From contig DASTHI010000002.1 of NCBI GenBank assembly GCA_035718275.1, positions 20,226-84,225 on the forward strand: 64,000 nt of DNA, written 5' to 3'. Every line of letters starts with the position of its first letter. The stretch's first letter is position 1. The notes below the pieces were generated by a model. The model was not told the origin of the DNA. It saw only the letters and a program-made list of their open reading frames with translations, and did no database searches. This document shows, piece by piece, positions 26,992 to 34,661 of this stretch. The DNA comes from Pseudolabrys sp035718275 (GTDB lineage: Bacteria; Pseudomonadota; Alphaproteobacteria; Rhizobiales; Xanthobacteraceae). Position numbers and translations under genes: made by a program.

Positions 26992-29900
26992 ATGGGTATC
27001 ATGCGTTACATCGAGTTTGCCGTTGCATCCAACTTTTCCTTTCTGCGCGGAGCTTCGCATCCGGAGGAACTGATGGTGCAGGCCGCTCATCTCGGCCTCG
27101 CCGGCATAGGTTTATGCGATCGCAACTCGGTCGCCGGCGTGGTGCGCGCGCATCTGGCCAAGCGCGAACAAAACTTGCCATTGCGCTATCACCCAGGTGC
27201 CCGGCTCGTCTTCGCCGACGGCACGCCCGATATCCTCGCCTATCCACGCACGCGCGCAGGCTGGGGAAGACTGACTCGGCTGCTCACGCTGGGAAACCTT
27301 CGTGCCAGAAAAGGCGAATGCATCCTGCGCCTCGATGATCTGCTGTCACATATTTTCGGGCTTGAGTTGGTCGTCATGGACAAATGTACCGCCTCGCTTT
27401 CTCCCCAAAGGCAAAGATCGGAAGAAAGCCTGCGCAAGGCTATAAAAAATCGGAACGCCCTCCATCCCTCCGGAGAGAAGAGACCGCGCAACGCGGATCA
27501 AATGATAAATCTGCTCTCCGCGCTTGGCTCCATGGCTCCCCAACGCGTGCGCCTCGCCGCCTCCATGCTCTATCAGGGCCGCGACGGCGCCCGGCTGCAA
27601 CGCACGAACGAGCTTGCGCACGCCGCCGGTATCCCCCTCATTGCTGTCAATGACGTGCTTTATCACCACCCCGACCGGCGGCGGCTCGCTGACGTGCTCA
27701 CTTGCATCCGGGAGAAAACCACGATCGATGCCGCCGGCCGGAAACTCGCCGCGAATGCCGAACGGCATCTCAAACCGCCGCAGGAAATCCTGCGCCTGTT
27801 CCGCGCATTGCCGGAAGCGGTCGAGGAAACCGTCGCACTCAGTGACGCGCTTTCCTTCTCGCTAGACGAATTGCGCTACGAATATCCTGACGAGACGATC
27901 GAGGGATTCGACACCGCCCAGGATGCGCTGGTGTATCTCACCTATGAAGGTGCTACCCACCGCTATCCGCAGGGCCTTCCCGCCAAGGTGCGTGCCAATC
28001 TCGAGCATGAGCTGAAGCTGATTGCTCAACTCGAATATGCGCCCTACTTCCTGACCGTCCATGACATCGTGCGCTATGCGCGTGAGAAGGGCATTCTCTG
28101 TCAGGGCCGGGGTTCGGCTGCCAATTCGGCAGTCTGCTTCTGCCTCGGCATCACGGAGGTTGATCCGGATCGCGCGGATCTCCTGTTCGAGCGATTCATC
28201 TCGCCTGAAAGGCGCGAGCCGCCCGATATCGATGTGGATTTCGAGCACGAGAGGCGCGAGGAAGTCATTCAATATATCTACGGAAAATACGGCCGTGAGC
28301 GTGCAGGCATTGCCGCCACCGTGATCTCGTATCGCGGCCGATCGGCGATCCGCGAGGTCGGCAAGGCCTTCGGCTTGAGCGAGGACGCCATTGGCGCCCT
28401 GTCATCATCCATTTGGGGCGGCGGTGGCGGTGCTGTTTCCAGGGAGGCCGTCGTCCGGACGGGATTAGACCCGCAAAGCCGGCGCATGCGTCAGATTATT
28501 GCACTTGCCCACGAGATCAACGGCTTCCCACGCCATCTCTCCCAGCATGTCGGTGGCTTCGTCATCACGCGCAGCCAACTCGATGAAGTGGTGCCGATCG
28601 GCAACGCCGCCATGGATGATCGTACCTTTGTCGAATGGGACAAGGATGATCTTGACGCGCTCGGAATCCTGAAAATCGACGTGCTCGGTCTCGGCATGCT
28701 GTCGTGCATTCGCAAGGCGCTCGATCTGGTTGAAAAACATTATGGCAAACGCCTGAGCCTCGCCACGATCCCTGCCGAGGATCCGGCGGTCTACCGAATG
28801 CTCTGCCGCGCGGATTCGCTCGGCGTATTCCAGGTGGAAAGCCGGGCGCAGATGACGATGCTGCCGCGCCTTCAGCCTAGGAATTTCTACGATCTGGTCA
28901 TTGAAGTCGCAATTGTGCGGCCTGGCCCGATCCAGGGCGACATGGTCCATCCCTATTTGCGCCGCCGGCGCGGAGAGGAAGAAGTCACTTATCCCTCCAG
29001 AGAGCTGGAAGCGGTATTGCGCAAAACCCTAGGCGTGCCGCTCTTTCAGGAGCAGGCGATGAAGATTGCCATTGTCGCCGCGGGTTTCACCCCTTCCGAA
29101 GCCGACAAACTTCGCCGCGCCATGGCGACTTTCAAGCGCGTCGGCACGATCGGGACCTTCCAGCGCAAGATGATCGAAGGAATGCTCGCCAACGGCTACC
29201 AACGCGAGTTCGCCGAACGCTGCTTCCAGCAGATCGAGGGTTTCGGCGAGTACGGTTTTCCCGAAAGTCACGCGGCAAGCTTTGCGCTACTGGTCTATGC
29301 CTCCGCCTGGCTCAAATGCCACTATCCCGATGTCTTCGCTGCCGCACTGCTCAATGCGCAGCCCATGGGCTTTTATGCGCCGGCGCAGATCGTGCGCGAT
29401 GCCCGCGAGCATGGCGTCGAAGTACGCCCGCCCGACGTCAATCACTCGTCATGGGACGCGACGCTCGAAGGAGGCCCGCGAGCGTCCGATCGCCTGCATC
29501 AATTGCATCGCGAGATGCATGATGACGTGCATAGCATGCACGCAGTGCGTCTTGGCCTGCGCGAGATCAAGGCACTAAAGGAAAAGGATGCAAAGTTGAT
29601 CGTAGACCGACGCGTCCGGTTGTCATGGCCGGGCTCGCCCGGGCCATCTCTTCTCGAGTCCCGTGAAGACGTGGATAGTCGGCACAAGGCGGGGCATGAC
29701 GAAATTATCGGTGCCTACGATTCTGTGCGCGATGTCTGGCTGCGCACCGGGCTTTCGTCCCGCGTGCTCGAGCGCCTGGCGGATGCCGATGCTTTCGGCT
29801 CGCTGGGCCTGCCCCGCCGTGAGGCGCTCTGGGCCGCCAAGGCTCTGGGCCGCGTGGGGGACCGTAACGATAACCTGCCGTTGTTCGCGGGTGGCCAACG

Positions 29901-30552
29901 GGATCAGGACACCGCGAATGACAGGCTTGGCGAGCCCGACGTTTGCCTTCCCCCCATGCTGATCGGCGAGGAAGTCATCAACGATTATCGTTTCCTGCAC
30001 CTGTCGCTGCGCGCGCATCCAGCGCAGTTCCTGCGGCGCGATCTCGATGCCAAGGGCATCCAGCGAAACGAATTGCTGCGTAGCCTCACGAACAATACCC
30101 GTGTGCGTATTTCCGGCCTGGTCACCTGCCGGCAGAGGCCAGGCTCTGCCAATGGCGTGGTATTCATGACGATCGAGGATGAAACCGCCGTGGCCAACGT
30201 GATCGTATGGCCGAAGGTCTTCGAACGTCTCCGCCCCGTGGTCCTCGGGGCTCGATATGTGTCCGTCAGCGGACCAATGCAGGAGGAGGCCGGCGTCATC
30301 CACGTCATCGCCGAGCAGATCGAGGACTTCACGCCTTTTCTCACGCGGCTGGCTGAACGTGGCGGCGAGATCGATGGATTGGCCCGCTGTGATGAAGTGC
30401 GCCGTCCAATCGAGGAGCAGCGTGAAGCGCGTCTACTCGGCGGCCGACAAAATCGGCTGCTTCGCCTGATGCGTGAAATGCCTGAGCTTGCCGCCGATCT
30501 CGACGTTCCCGCCCGCGGCTCGGCGCATGGGCCGAGCCGCCGCGCGGTCTGA
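26992..30552 (+). CDS. dnaE2: Error-prone DNA polymerase DnaE2 (C-family) with two in-frame insertions
   Basis: 1186 residues. The PHP domain opens with SNFSFLRGASHPEEL. The C-family palm carries PPDIDVDFEHERRE near residue 411 and LKIDVLGLGML, giving the three catalytic Asp. The helix-hairpin-helix and OB domains follow (VRISGLVTCRQRPGS). Two stretches look foreign: residues about 133-170 and 876-905, each coinciding with a palindromic DNA element and absent from the family as I remember it. Reading frame is intact. It is the last gene of the LexA-controlled imuA-imuB-dnaE2 operon; start ATG at 26992 or 27001. Its stop abuts the stop of the convergent exported-protein gene. Confidence 0.92.
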   Translation: MGIMRYIEFAVASNFSFLRGASHPEELMVQAAHLGLAGIGLCDRNSVAGVVRAHLAKREQNLPLRYHPGARLVFADGTPDILAYPRTRAGWGRLTRLLTLGNLRARKGECILRLDDLLSHIFGLELVVMDKCTASLSPQRQRSEESLRKAIKNRNALHPSGEKRPRNADQMINLLSALGSMAPQRVRLAASMLYQGRDGARLQRTNELAHAAGIPLIAVNDVLYHHPDRRRLADVLTCIREKTTIDAAGRKLAANAERHLKPPQEILRLFRALPEAVEETVALSDALSFSLDELRYEYPDETIEGFDTAQDALVYLTYEGATHRYPQGLPAKVRANLEHELKLIAQLEYAPYFLTVHDIVRYAREKGILCQGRGSAANSAVCFCLGITEVDPDRADLLFERFISPERREPPDIDVDFEHERREEVIQYIYGKYGRERAGIAATVISYRGRSAIREVGKAFGLSEDAIGALSSSIWGGGGGAVSREAVVRTGLDPQSRRMRQIIALAHEINGFPRHLSQHVGGFVITRSQLDEVVPIGNAAMDDRTFVEWDKDDLDALGILKIDVLGLGMLSCIRKALDLVEKHYGKRLSLATIPAEDPAVYRMLCRADSLGVFQVESRAQMTMLPRLQPRNFYDLVIEVAIVRPGPIQGDMVHPYLRRRRGEEEVTYPSRELEAVLRKTLGVPLFQEQAMKIAIVAAGFTPSEADKLRRAMATFKRVGTIGTFQRKMIEGMLANGYQREFAERCFQQIEGFGEYGFPESHAASFALLVYASAWLKCHYPDVFAAALLNAQPMGFYAPAQIVRDAREHGVEVRPPDVNHSSWDATLEGGPRASDRLHQLHREMHDDVHSMHAVRLGLREIKALKEKDAKLIVDRRVRLSWPGSPGPSLLESREDVDSRHKAGHDEIIGAYDSVRDVWLRTGLSSRVLERLADADAFGSLGLPRREALWAAKALGRVGDRNDNLPLFAGGQRDQDTANDRLGEPDVCLPPMLIGEEVINDYRFLHLSLRAHPAQFLRRDLDAKGIQRNELLRSLTNNTRVRISGLVTCRQRPGSANGVVFMTIEDETAVANVIVWPKVFERLRPVVLGARYVSVSGPMQEEAGVIHVIAEQIEDFTPFLTRLAERGGEIDGLARCDEVRRPIEEQREARLLGGRQNRLLRLMREMPELAADLDVPARGSAHGPSRRAV
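27397..27480. repeat. Palindromic element inserted in dnaE2 (first)
   Basis: Imperfect outer arms CTTTCTCC (27397-27404) and GGAGAGAAG (27472-27480), with an inner AAGCCTGCGCAAGGCT hairpin. The encoded residues (about 136-163, Arg/Ser/Lys/Asn-rich) interrupt the DnaE2 N-terminal region between ELVVMD and LLSALGSMAPQRV. It resembles the translated palindromic elements known from Rickettsia. No stop or frame change results. Confidence 0.5.
29622..29700. repeat. REP-like palindromic element inserted in dnaE2 (second)
   Basis: 79 bp with terminal arms GTCATG (29622-29627) and CATGAC (29695-29700) and inner GC-rich arms (GCCGGGCTCGCCCGGGCC on the left, GGCACAAGGCGGGGC on the right). I recognise this as the type of intergenic REP palindrome abundant in Bradyrhizobium-like genomes, here inside a gene. 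It encodes about 26 residues between IVDRR and YDSVRDVW of DnaE2, in frame. Confidence 0.65.
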
Positions 30553-31176
30553 TCACATCGCGGGAGCGACGCTCCGCCCCACATACATTGTCTTGGCAAG
30601 AATTGACCCGTCCGACTGCTTCTCCCAGCCGAAGATGATGAGTTGCGCTCCCGGCTTGATCTCGTCCTTCTTGCCCGGGGCAGCGGCCGCAATCACCGTC
30701 TGTGGTGTGACGATAATCTTCTTCTCGCCCTCCTTGTATTTTACCGTGAGGTTTTCGCCATCATTGGATTTCACCATGCTGGTCACATATGCATTGGTCA
30801 TGGTGCTATTTGGGCGCGCATCCCACGGACCGTGCCGGTCGGGAACAACGCCGCGCTGAGCTGGCAGGAAAATGTGGATCGAGAACGCTTCTATGCTGCC
30901 GTCCGGCTTCGGCATGCCGGCGATCCCGATGAAACTGTCGTTCTTGATATCGGCCAGCGAAGCCTTCTCGAGCGCCGAAACGCGCGCGCCATCAGCCAGC
31001 TTGATGTTGAGCATGCTGCCGTCGCGCGACTTCAGCGACAGCATGTTGCCGTCAACCTTCTCGACCTGTCCGCGGATGCGGCCCGGTTGCTGCGCATAGG
31101 CCGCCGTCACGACCATGACAAACGCGACTGCGGCAGCGACTGTTCGCAGCATGCTGTTCGAATTCAAGTTGTACAT
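30553..31176 (-). CDS. Exported DUF5666-like protein
   Basis: 207 residues. A Sec signal (MLRTVAAAVAFVMVVTAAYA-Q) precedes two OB-like beta repeats with GQVEKVDGNMLSLKSRDGS and NLTVKYKEGEKKIIV, the pattern of DUF5666 domains. Homologues are often misnamed 'metal ABC transporter permease' in databases, but no membrane domain is present. GGAGG nine bases before the ATG at 31176 supports the start. Its stop codon touches the dnaE2 stop. Periplasmic location is predicted; role unknown. Confidence 0.65.
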   Translation of the reverse strand: MYNLNSNSMLRTVAAAVAFVMVVTAAYAQQPGRIRGQVEKVDGNMLSLKSRDGSMLNIKLADGARVSALEKASLADIKNDSFIGIAGMPKPDGSIEAFSIHIFLPAQRGVVPDRHGPWDARPNSTMTNAYVTSMVKSNDGENLTVKYKEGEKKIIVTPQTVIAAAAPGKKDEIKPGAQLIIFGWEKQSDGSILAKTMYVGRSVAPAM

Positions 31177-31263
31177 TCTGAATGTCCTCCCAACTGTTCC
31201 GGCATCTTGGCATACTCAATCAGCCGCTAACCCCAATGCAGGAAGTATATTCCGTACCCGCGC

Positions 31264-32103
31264 TCAATTCTTGCTGAGCAGGTCAGCTTCGACCAGCGAC
31301 CGCAGTTCCGGTGTCACTTCCGGCCGTACGCCGAACCACAATTTAAAGCCGCGCACCGCTTGATGAAGAAGCATGCCAAGCCCGTCAGCCGTACGCAGAC
31401 CGCGCGCGCGAGCCGCCGCCAGGAGAGCGGTCTCGAGCGGCGCGTACACGAGATCAGCCACCACGAGGGAGGCAGGACAGCGCAGATTGATCTCCAACGG
31501 CGGCTGCCCAACCATGCCAAGTGTGGTGGTGTTGACCAGTAACCCCGCACCGCCGAGCAGACCGGTCGTTTCCTCCCACCCGGCTACATTGACCTGCGTG
31601 CCAAACTTTTTCTTCAGCGCCTGCGCACGCGCGATCGTGCGGTTGATCACATACACGCGCGCGACGTCGCGCTGGAGCAATGCGAATATGACGGCACGAG
31701 CGCCACCGCCGGCGCCGAGCACCACGGCAGACTCAAGGCCACGGTCCCAGCCTGGCGCCATCGCATCGAGATTGGCAAGAAAACCCTCCACGTCAGTGTT
31801 TGTCGAACGCAAGGTCCCATCATCGTACCAGAGCGTATTTGCTGCGCCGACTGCGCGTGCCCGATCATCCGGTTGCGACAGCTTGAGAGCGGCCTCCTTG
31901 TGCGGCACCGTTATGTTTGCGCCCACATAGCCGTTGTCGCGCAGATTCTGGATAAAGCCTGCGAATTTTTCAGGCGGCACCGCCTCACGGCGGTATTCGG
32001 CATCCAGATTGTGCTGCTTGATCCAGTAGTTGTGTATGAGCGGCGAACGCGAGTGTCCCGCAGGCCAGGCGATGACACAAACCGCCTTATGTTCACTCCT
32101 CAT
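31264..32103 (-). CDS. aroE: Shikimate dehydrogenase
   Basis: 279 residues. NADPH-dependent reduction of 3-dehydroshikimate in the chorismate pathway. The substrate-binding N-terminus has GHSRSPLIHNYW and the catalytic Lys in NITVPHKEAAL; the Rossmann domain has VLGAGGGARAV and the NRT motif (INRTIARAQ). The C-terminus holds ADGLGMLLHQAVRGF. The ATG at 32103 gives the usual length; the open frame reaches 32193 without similarity. Unusually it stands apart from the coaE/dnaQ neighbours I recall for aroE in alphaproteobacteria; a quinate- or catabolic-type paralogue is possible. Confidence 0.88.
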   Translation of the reverse strand: MRSEHKAVCVIAWPAGHSRSPLIHNYWIKQHNLDAEYRREAVPPEKFAGFIQNLRDNGYVGANITVPHKEAALKLSQPDDRARAVGAANTLWYDDGTLRSTNTDVEGFLANLDAMAPGWDRGLESAVVLGAGGGARAVIFALLQRDVARVYVINRTIARAQALKKKFGTQVNVAGWEETTGLLGGAGLLVNTTTLGMVGQPPLEINLRCPASLVVADLVYAPLETALLAAARARGLRTADGLGMLLHQAVRGFKLWFGVRPEVTPELRSLVEADLLSKN

Positions 32104-32273
32104 CGATCGGCACAAGTCCCGTTGCGAGCAGGGTTGTACATTGCGCTCCACCCGGCGTCGGGTGCATGTATTCTGCGCTTCGAAGCCAGTCAACGTTTGC
32201 AGCCGGTATCTTTGCGGCTACATGGTCTGTCCGTCCGGTATGACCAAAGGTCAGCGGAGAGCAGTAGAAATAC

Positions 32274-33179
32274 ATGAAATCGATTTTCATCGACTGCAAT
32301 GATCAGCTTGCGCCGGTGTGGCAGAAGGTCTTACGGCCGGACGACCCTCCCATCGACGTCAATCGCGAGGCTTTCGCACGCGATGAATTGCCACGCGTGC
32401 TAAAAGGCTACGACATCGCGCTGGACGATCATTCCTACATGCCGACCGAGCTGGTCGCGCAGTGCCCTTCGCTCAAACACATCGTTTTTCTCGGAACCGG
32501 CGCGGCGAGCTACATGAATATCGGGGAACTGGCTGCGCGTGGCGTAAAAGTGCACACAATCAAGGGCTATGGCGATACCGCAGTAGCAGAGCACACGATA
32601 GCGCTGATGTTCGCCGCAGCACGCGACATCGCCCGCATGGACCGTGAGGTACGGTCTCGCATCTGGACGCCACAGGAAGGCATGCAGCTTTTCGGCAAGA
32701 CCCTGGGCGTGATTGGGCTCGGCGGAATAGGTGCCGAGGTGACGCGGATCGCCAAAGGCATCGGCATGGATGTGATCGCGTACAACCGCACGCCGCGCGC
32801 CGATGCATCCGCCCCGATTGTCGATATCGACACGCTGCTATCAAGATCCGATGTCGTGTCGATGAACTTGGTGCTCAACGAGGAAACGAAAGGCTTTCTC
32901 GGCAGAGAGCGGATTGCGCGGATGAAACCGGGTGTGATTTTGGTGAACACCGCGCGCGGAGCCCTGATCGATGAAGATGCGTTGATCGATGCATTGCGTA
33001 GCGGCCATATCCGTCATGCCGGGCTTGACGTCTTTCATGCCGAACCTCTGAAGCCGGATCACCCGATCGCGAAATTGCCGAACGTCACACTAACCTCGCA
33101 TGCCGCCTTTCGTACGCTCGAAGCGTCGATGAAGCTGCTCCGTCGCGCCATCGACATTGTGAAAACAATCGTCGGTTGA
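32274..33179 (+). CDS. NAD-dependent D-2-hydroxyacid dehydrogenase
   Basis: 301 residues. Rossmann motif GVIGLGGIGAEVTRIA, the catalytic Arg (NTARGALIDEDAL), Glu (DVFHAEPLKPDHP) and His (LTSHAAFRT) are all present. The active-site His segment lacks the usual Pro-His-x-Gly (here SHAAF), which is seen in some subfamilies. It opens the long catabolic island and is divergent from aroE. The substrate cannot be told from sequence; it lies 135 bp before the molybdenum hydroxylase genes, which may act on a related compound. Confidence 0.82.
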   Translation: MKSIFIDCNDQLAPVWQKVLRPDDPPIDVNREAFARDELPRVLKGYDIALDDHSYMPTELVAQCPSLKHIVFLGTGAASYMNIGELAARGVKVHTIKGYGDTAVAEHTIALMFAAARDIARMDREVRSRIWTPQEGMQLFGKTLGVIGLGGIGAEVTRIAKGIGMDVIAYNRTPRADASAPIVDIDTLLSRSDVVSMNLVLNEETKGFLGRERIARMKPGVILVNTARGALIDEDALIDALRSGHIRHAGLDVFHAEPLKPDHPIAKLPNVTLTSHAAFRTLEASMKLLRRAIDIVKTIVG

Positions 33180-33314
33180 CGCCCCAGATTGCCCAGAAAC
33201 CGTTCGGCGTGCTGTTCCCATATGCGGTGCGGAACGCGACCTGGCGAACGGGACCCCGCATTGACGTGATCGCGTTCCCGGTCACAATACAAAAAAAAGA
33301 CAGGGGGAGGACAC

Positions 33315-34151
33315 GTGAAGCCGTCGCCTTTCGCATACAACAAGGCGCGATCGCTCGACGAGGCGGTCAGCCTGCTCGGCAGCGGAGACGCAAAACTGCT
33401 TGCCGGCGGGCAAAGCCTGATCGCCACGCTGAACATGCGGCTGTCATCTCCCGCTATGCTCATCGACATCAATGGCATCGTCGGGCTTGACGGTATTTGC
33501 AGAGCCGATGGCAGCGTCGAGATCGGCGCATTGGCTCGGCATGCCCAAGTCGAATATTCGGACGTGATTGCAAGAGACGCCCCGCTGATCGCTCGGGCGA
33601 TGCCACATATCGGTCATCCTGCCATCCGCAATCGAGGTACATTCGGAGGCTCAATCGCCTTTGCCGATCCGGCGGCAGAACTACCGGCCTGCCTGCTGGC
33701 GCTTGACGGAGAGATTGAAGCAACGGGACCGAAAGGCAGACGGACAATCAAGGCGCAGGATTTTTTCAAGGGATTGTTCGAGACAGCGCTCGGTCCGCAG
33801 GACGTTCTCACCGGCATTCGCATACCAGTCGCGACCAACGAGACGCGCATCGGCTTCGCAGAATTGGCGCGCCGGCACGGCGATTATGCGATCGTCGGAC
33901 TGGCGGCATGTGCGCGTGCCGATGGCAAGGGACTTTCCGACGTGCGCCTCGCCTATTTCGGGGTCGGCAACGTTCCCGTACGTGCGAGGAAGGCGGAGGC
34001 TGCGCTCACCCACGGTGACGTCGAACGAGCCGTTGCTGCGCTCGACCTCGATCCACCCGACGACGTCCAAGCCACGGGAAAAGTGAAGAAACATCTCGCC
34101 GGTGTGCTACTCCGGCGCGTTGCCCATCAATTGATGGAGCCAGCCCGATGA
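33315..34151 (+). CDS. Molybdenum hydroxylase FAD-binding subunit (CoxM-like)
   Basis: 278 residues, GTG start behind GGGGGAGG. FAD-binding motifs AGGQSLIATLNMR and NRGTFGGSIAFADPAAELPA are those of CoxM/CutM-type medium subunits, and the C-terminal CO-dehydrogenase flavoprotein domain follows. It passes electrons from the 2Fe-2S clusters of the small subunit to an acceptor. Its stop overlaps the start of the small-subunit gene (ATGA), giving an M-S-L order. Probably cytoplasmic. Confidence 0.9.
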   Translation: MKPSPFAYNKARSLDEAVSLLGSGDAKLLAGGQSLIATLNMRLSSPAMLIDINGIVGLDGICRADGSVEIGALARHAQVEYSDVIARDAPLIARAMPHIGHPAIRNRGTFGGSIAFADPAAELPACLLALDGEIEATGPKGRRTIKAQDFFKGLFETALGPQDVLTGIRIPVATNETRIGFAELARRHGDYAIVGLAACARADGKGLSDVRLAYFGVGNVPVRARKAEAALTHGDVERAVAALDLDPPDDVQATGKVKKHLAGVLLRRVAHQLMEPAR

Positions 34152-34639
34152 GCGATCACGCTGTCGAAGTTTCGATGATCGTCAATGGCGAGCGCCTGCG
34201 CCAGCGGGTAGACCCACGTAGGACACTGGTAGATTTCCTGCGGGAGGATTTGGCATTGACCGGCAGCCACGTCGGCTGCGAGCACGGTGTCTGCGGCGCC
34301 TGCACCGTGCGGGTGAACGGTGAGATCGTGCGCGGCTGCCTCATGCTCGCCGTTCAGTGCGACGGCGCCGAGGTGGAGACGATCGAAGGTCTTTCCGATT
34401 CGGGCGAAGTCGCCGATCTGCAGTCCGCGTTCGAGCAGCGAAACGCGCTGCAGTGCGGCTTTTGTACGCCAGGCATGATCACCGCCGCGCAAGACCTTCT
34501 TAAGCGATCAGCCCGCGTCCCTTCGCGGGACGCCATCCGTAATCACTTGTCGGGCAATTACTGTCGTTGCACCGGATATCACGCGATCGTCGATGCCGTT
34601 GAAGCGGTGGCACAGCAGCGGGCGAGCGGCAGGAAATGA
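34148..34639 (+). CDS. Molybdenum hydroxylase 2Fe-2S subunit (CoxS-like)
   Basis: 163 residues. The plant-type ferredoxin domain has GCEHGVCGACTV with its fourth Cys downstream, and the all-helical second domain has QCGFCTPGMI and YCRCTGYH, so both 2Fe-2S clusters are complete. It links the molybdopterin subunit to the FAD subunit. Starts inside the stop of the medium-subunit gene and is followed 22 bp later by the large subunit. Confidence 0.93.
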   Translation: MSDHAVEVSMIVNGERLRQRVDPRRTLVDFLREDLALTGSHVGCEHGVCGACTVRVNGEIVRGCLMLAVQCDGAEVETIEGLSDSGEVADLQSAFEQRNALQCGFCTPGMITAAQDLLKRSARVPSRDAIRNHLSGNYCRCTGYHAIVDAVEAVAQQRASGRK

Positions 34640-34661
34640 AACAGGGGCAACCGCTATTGCA

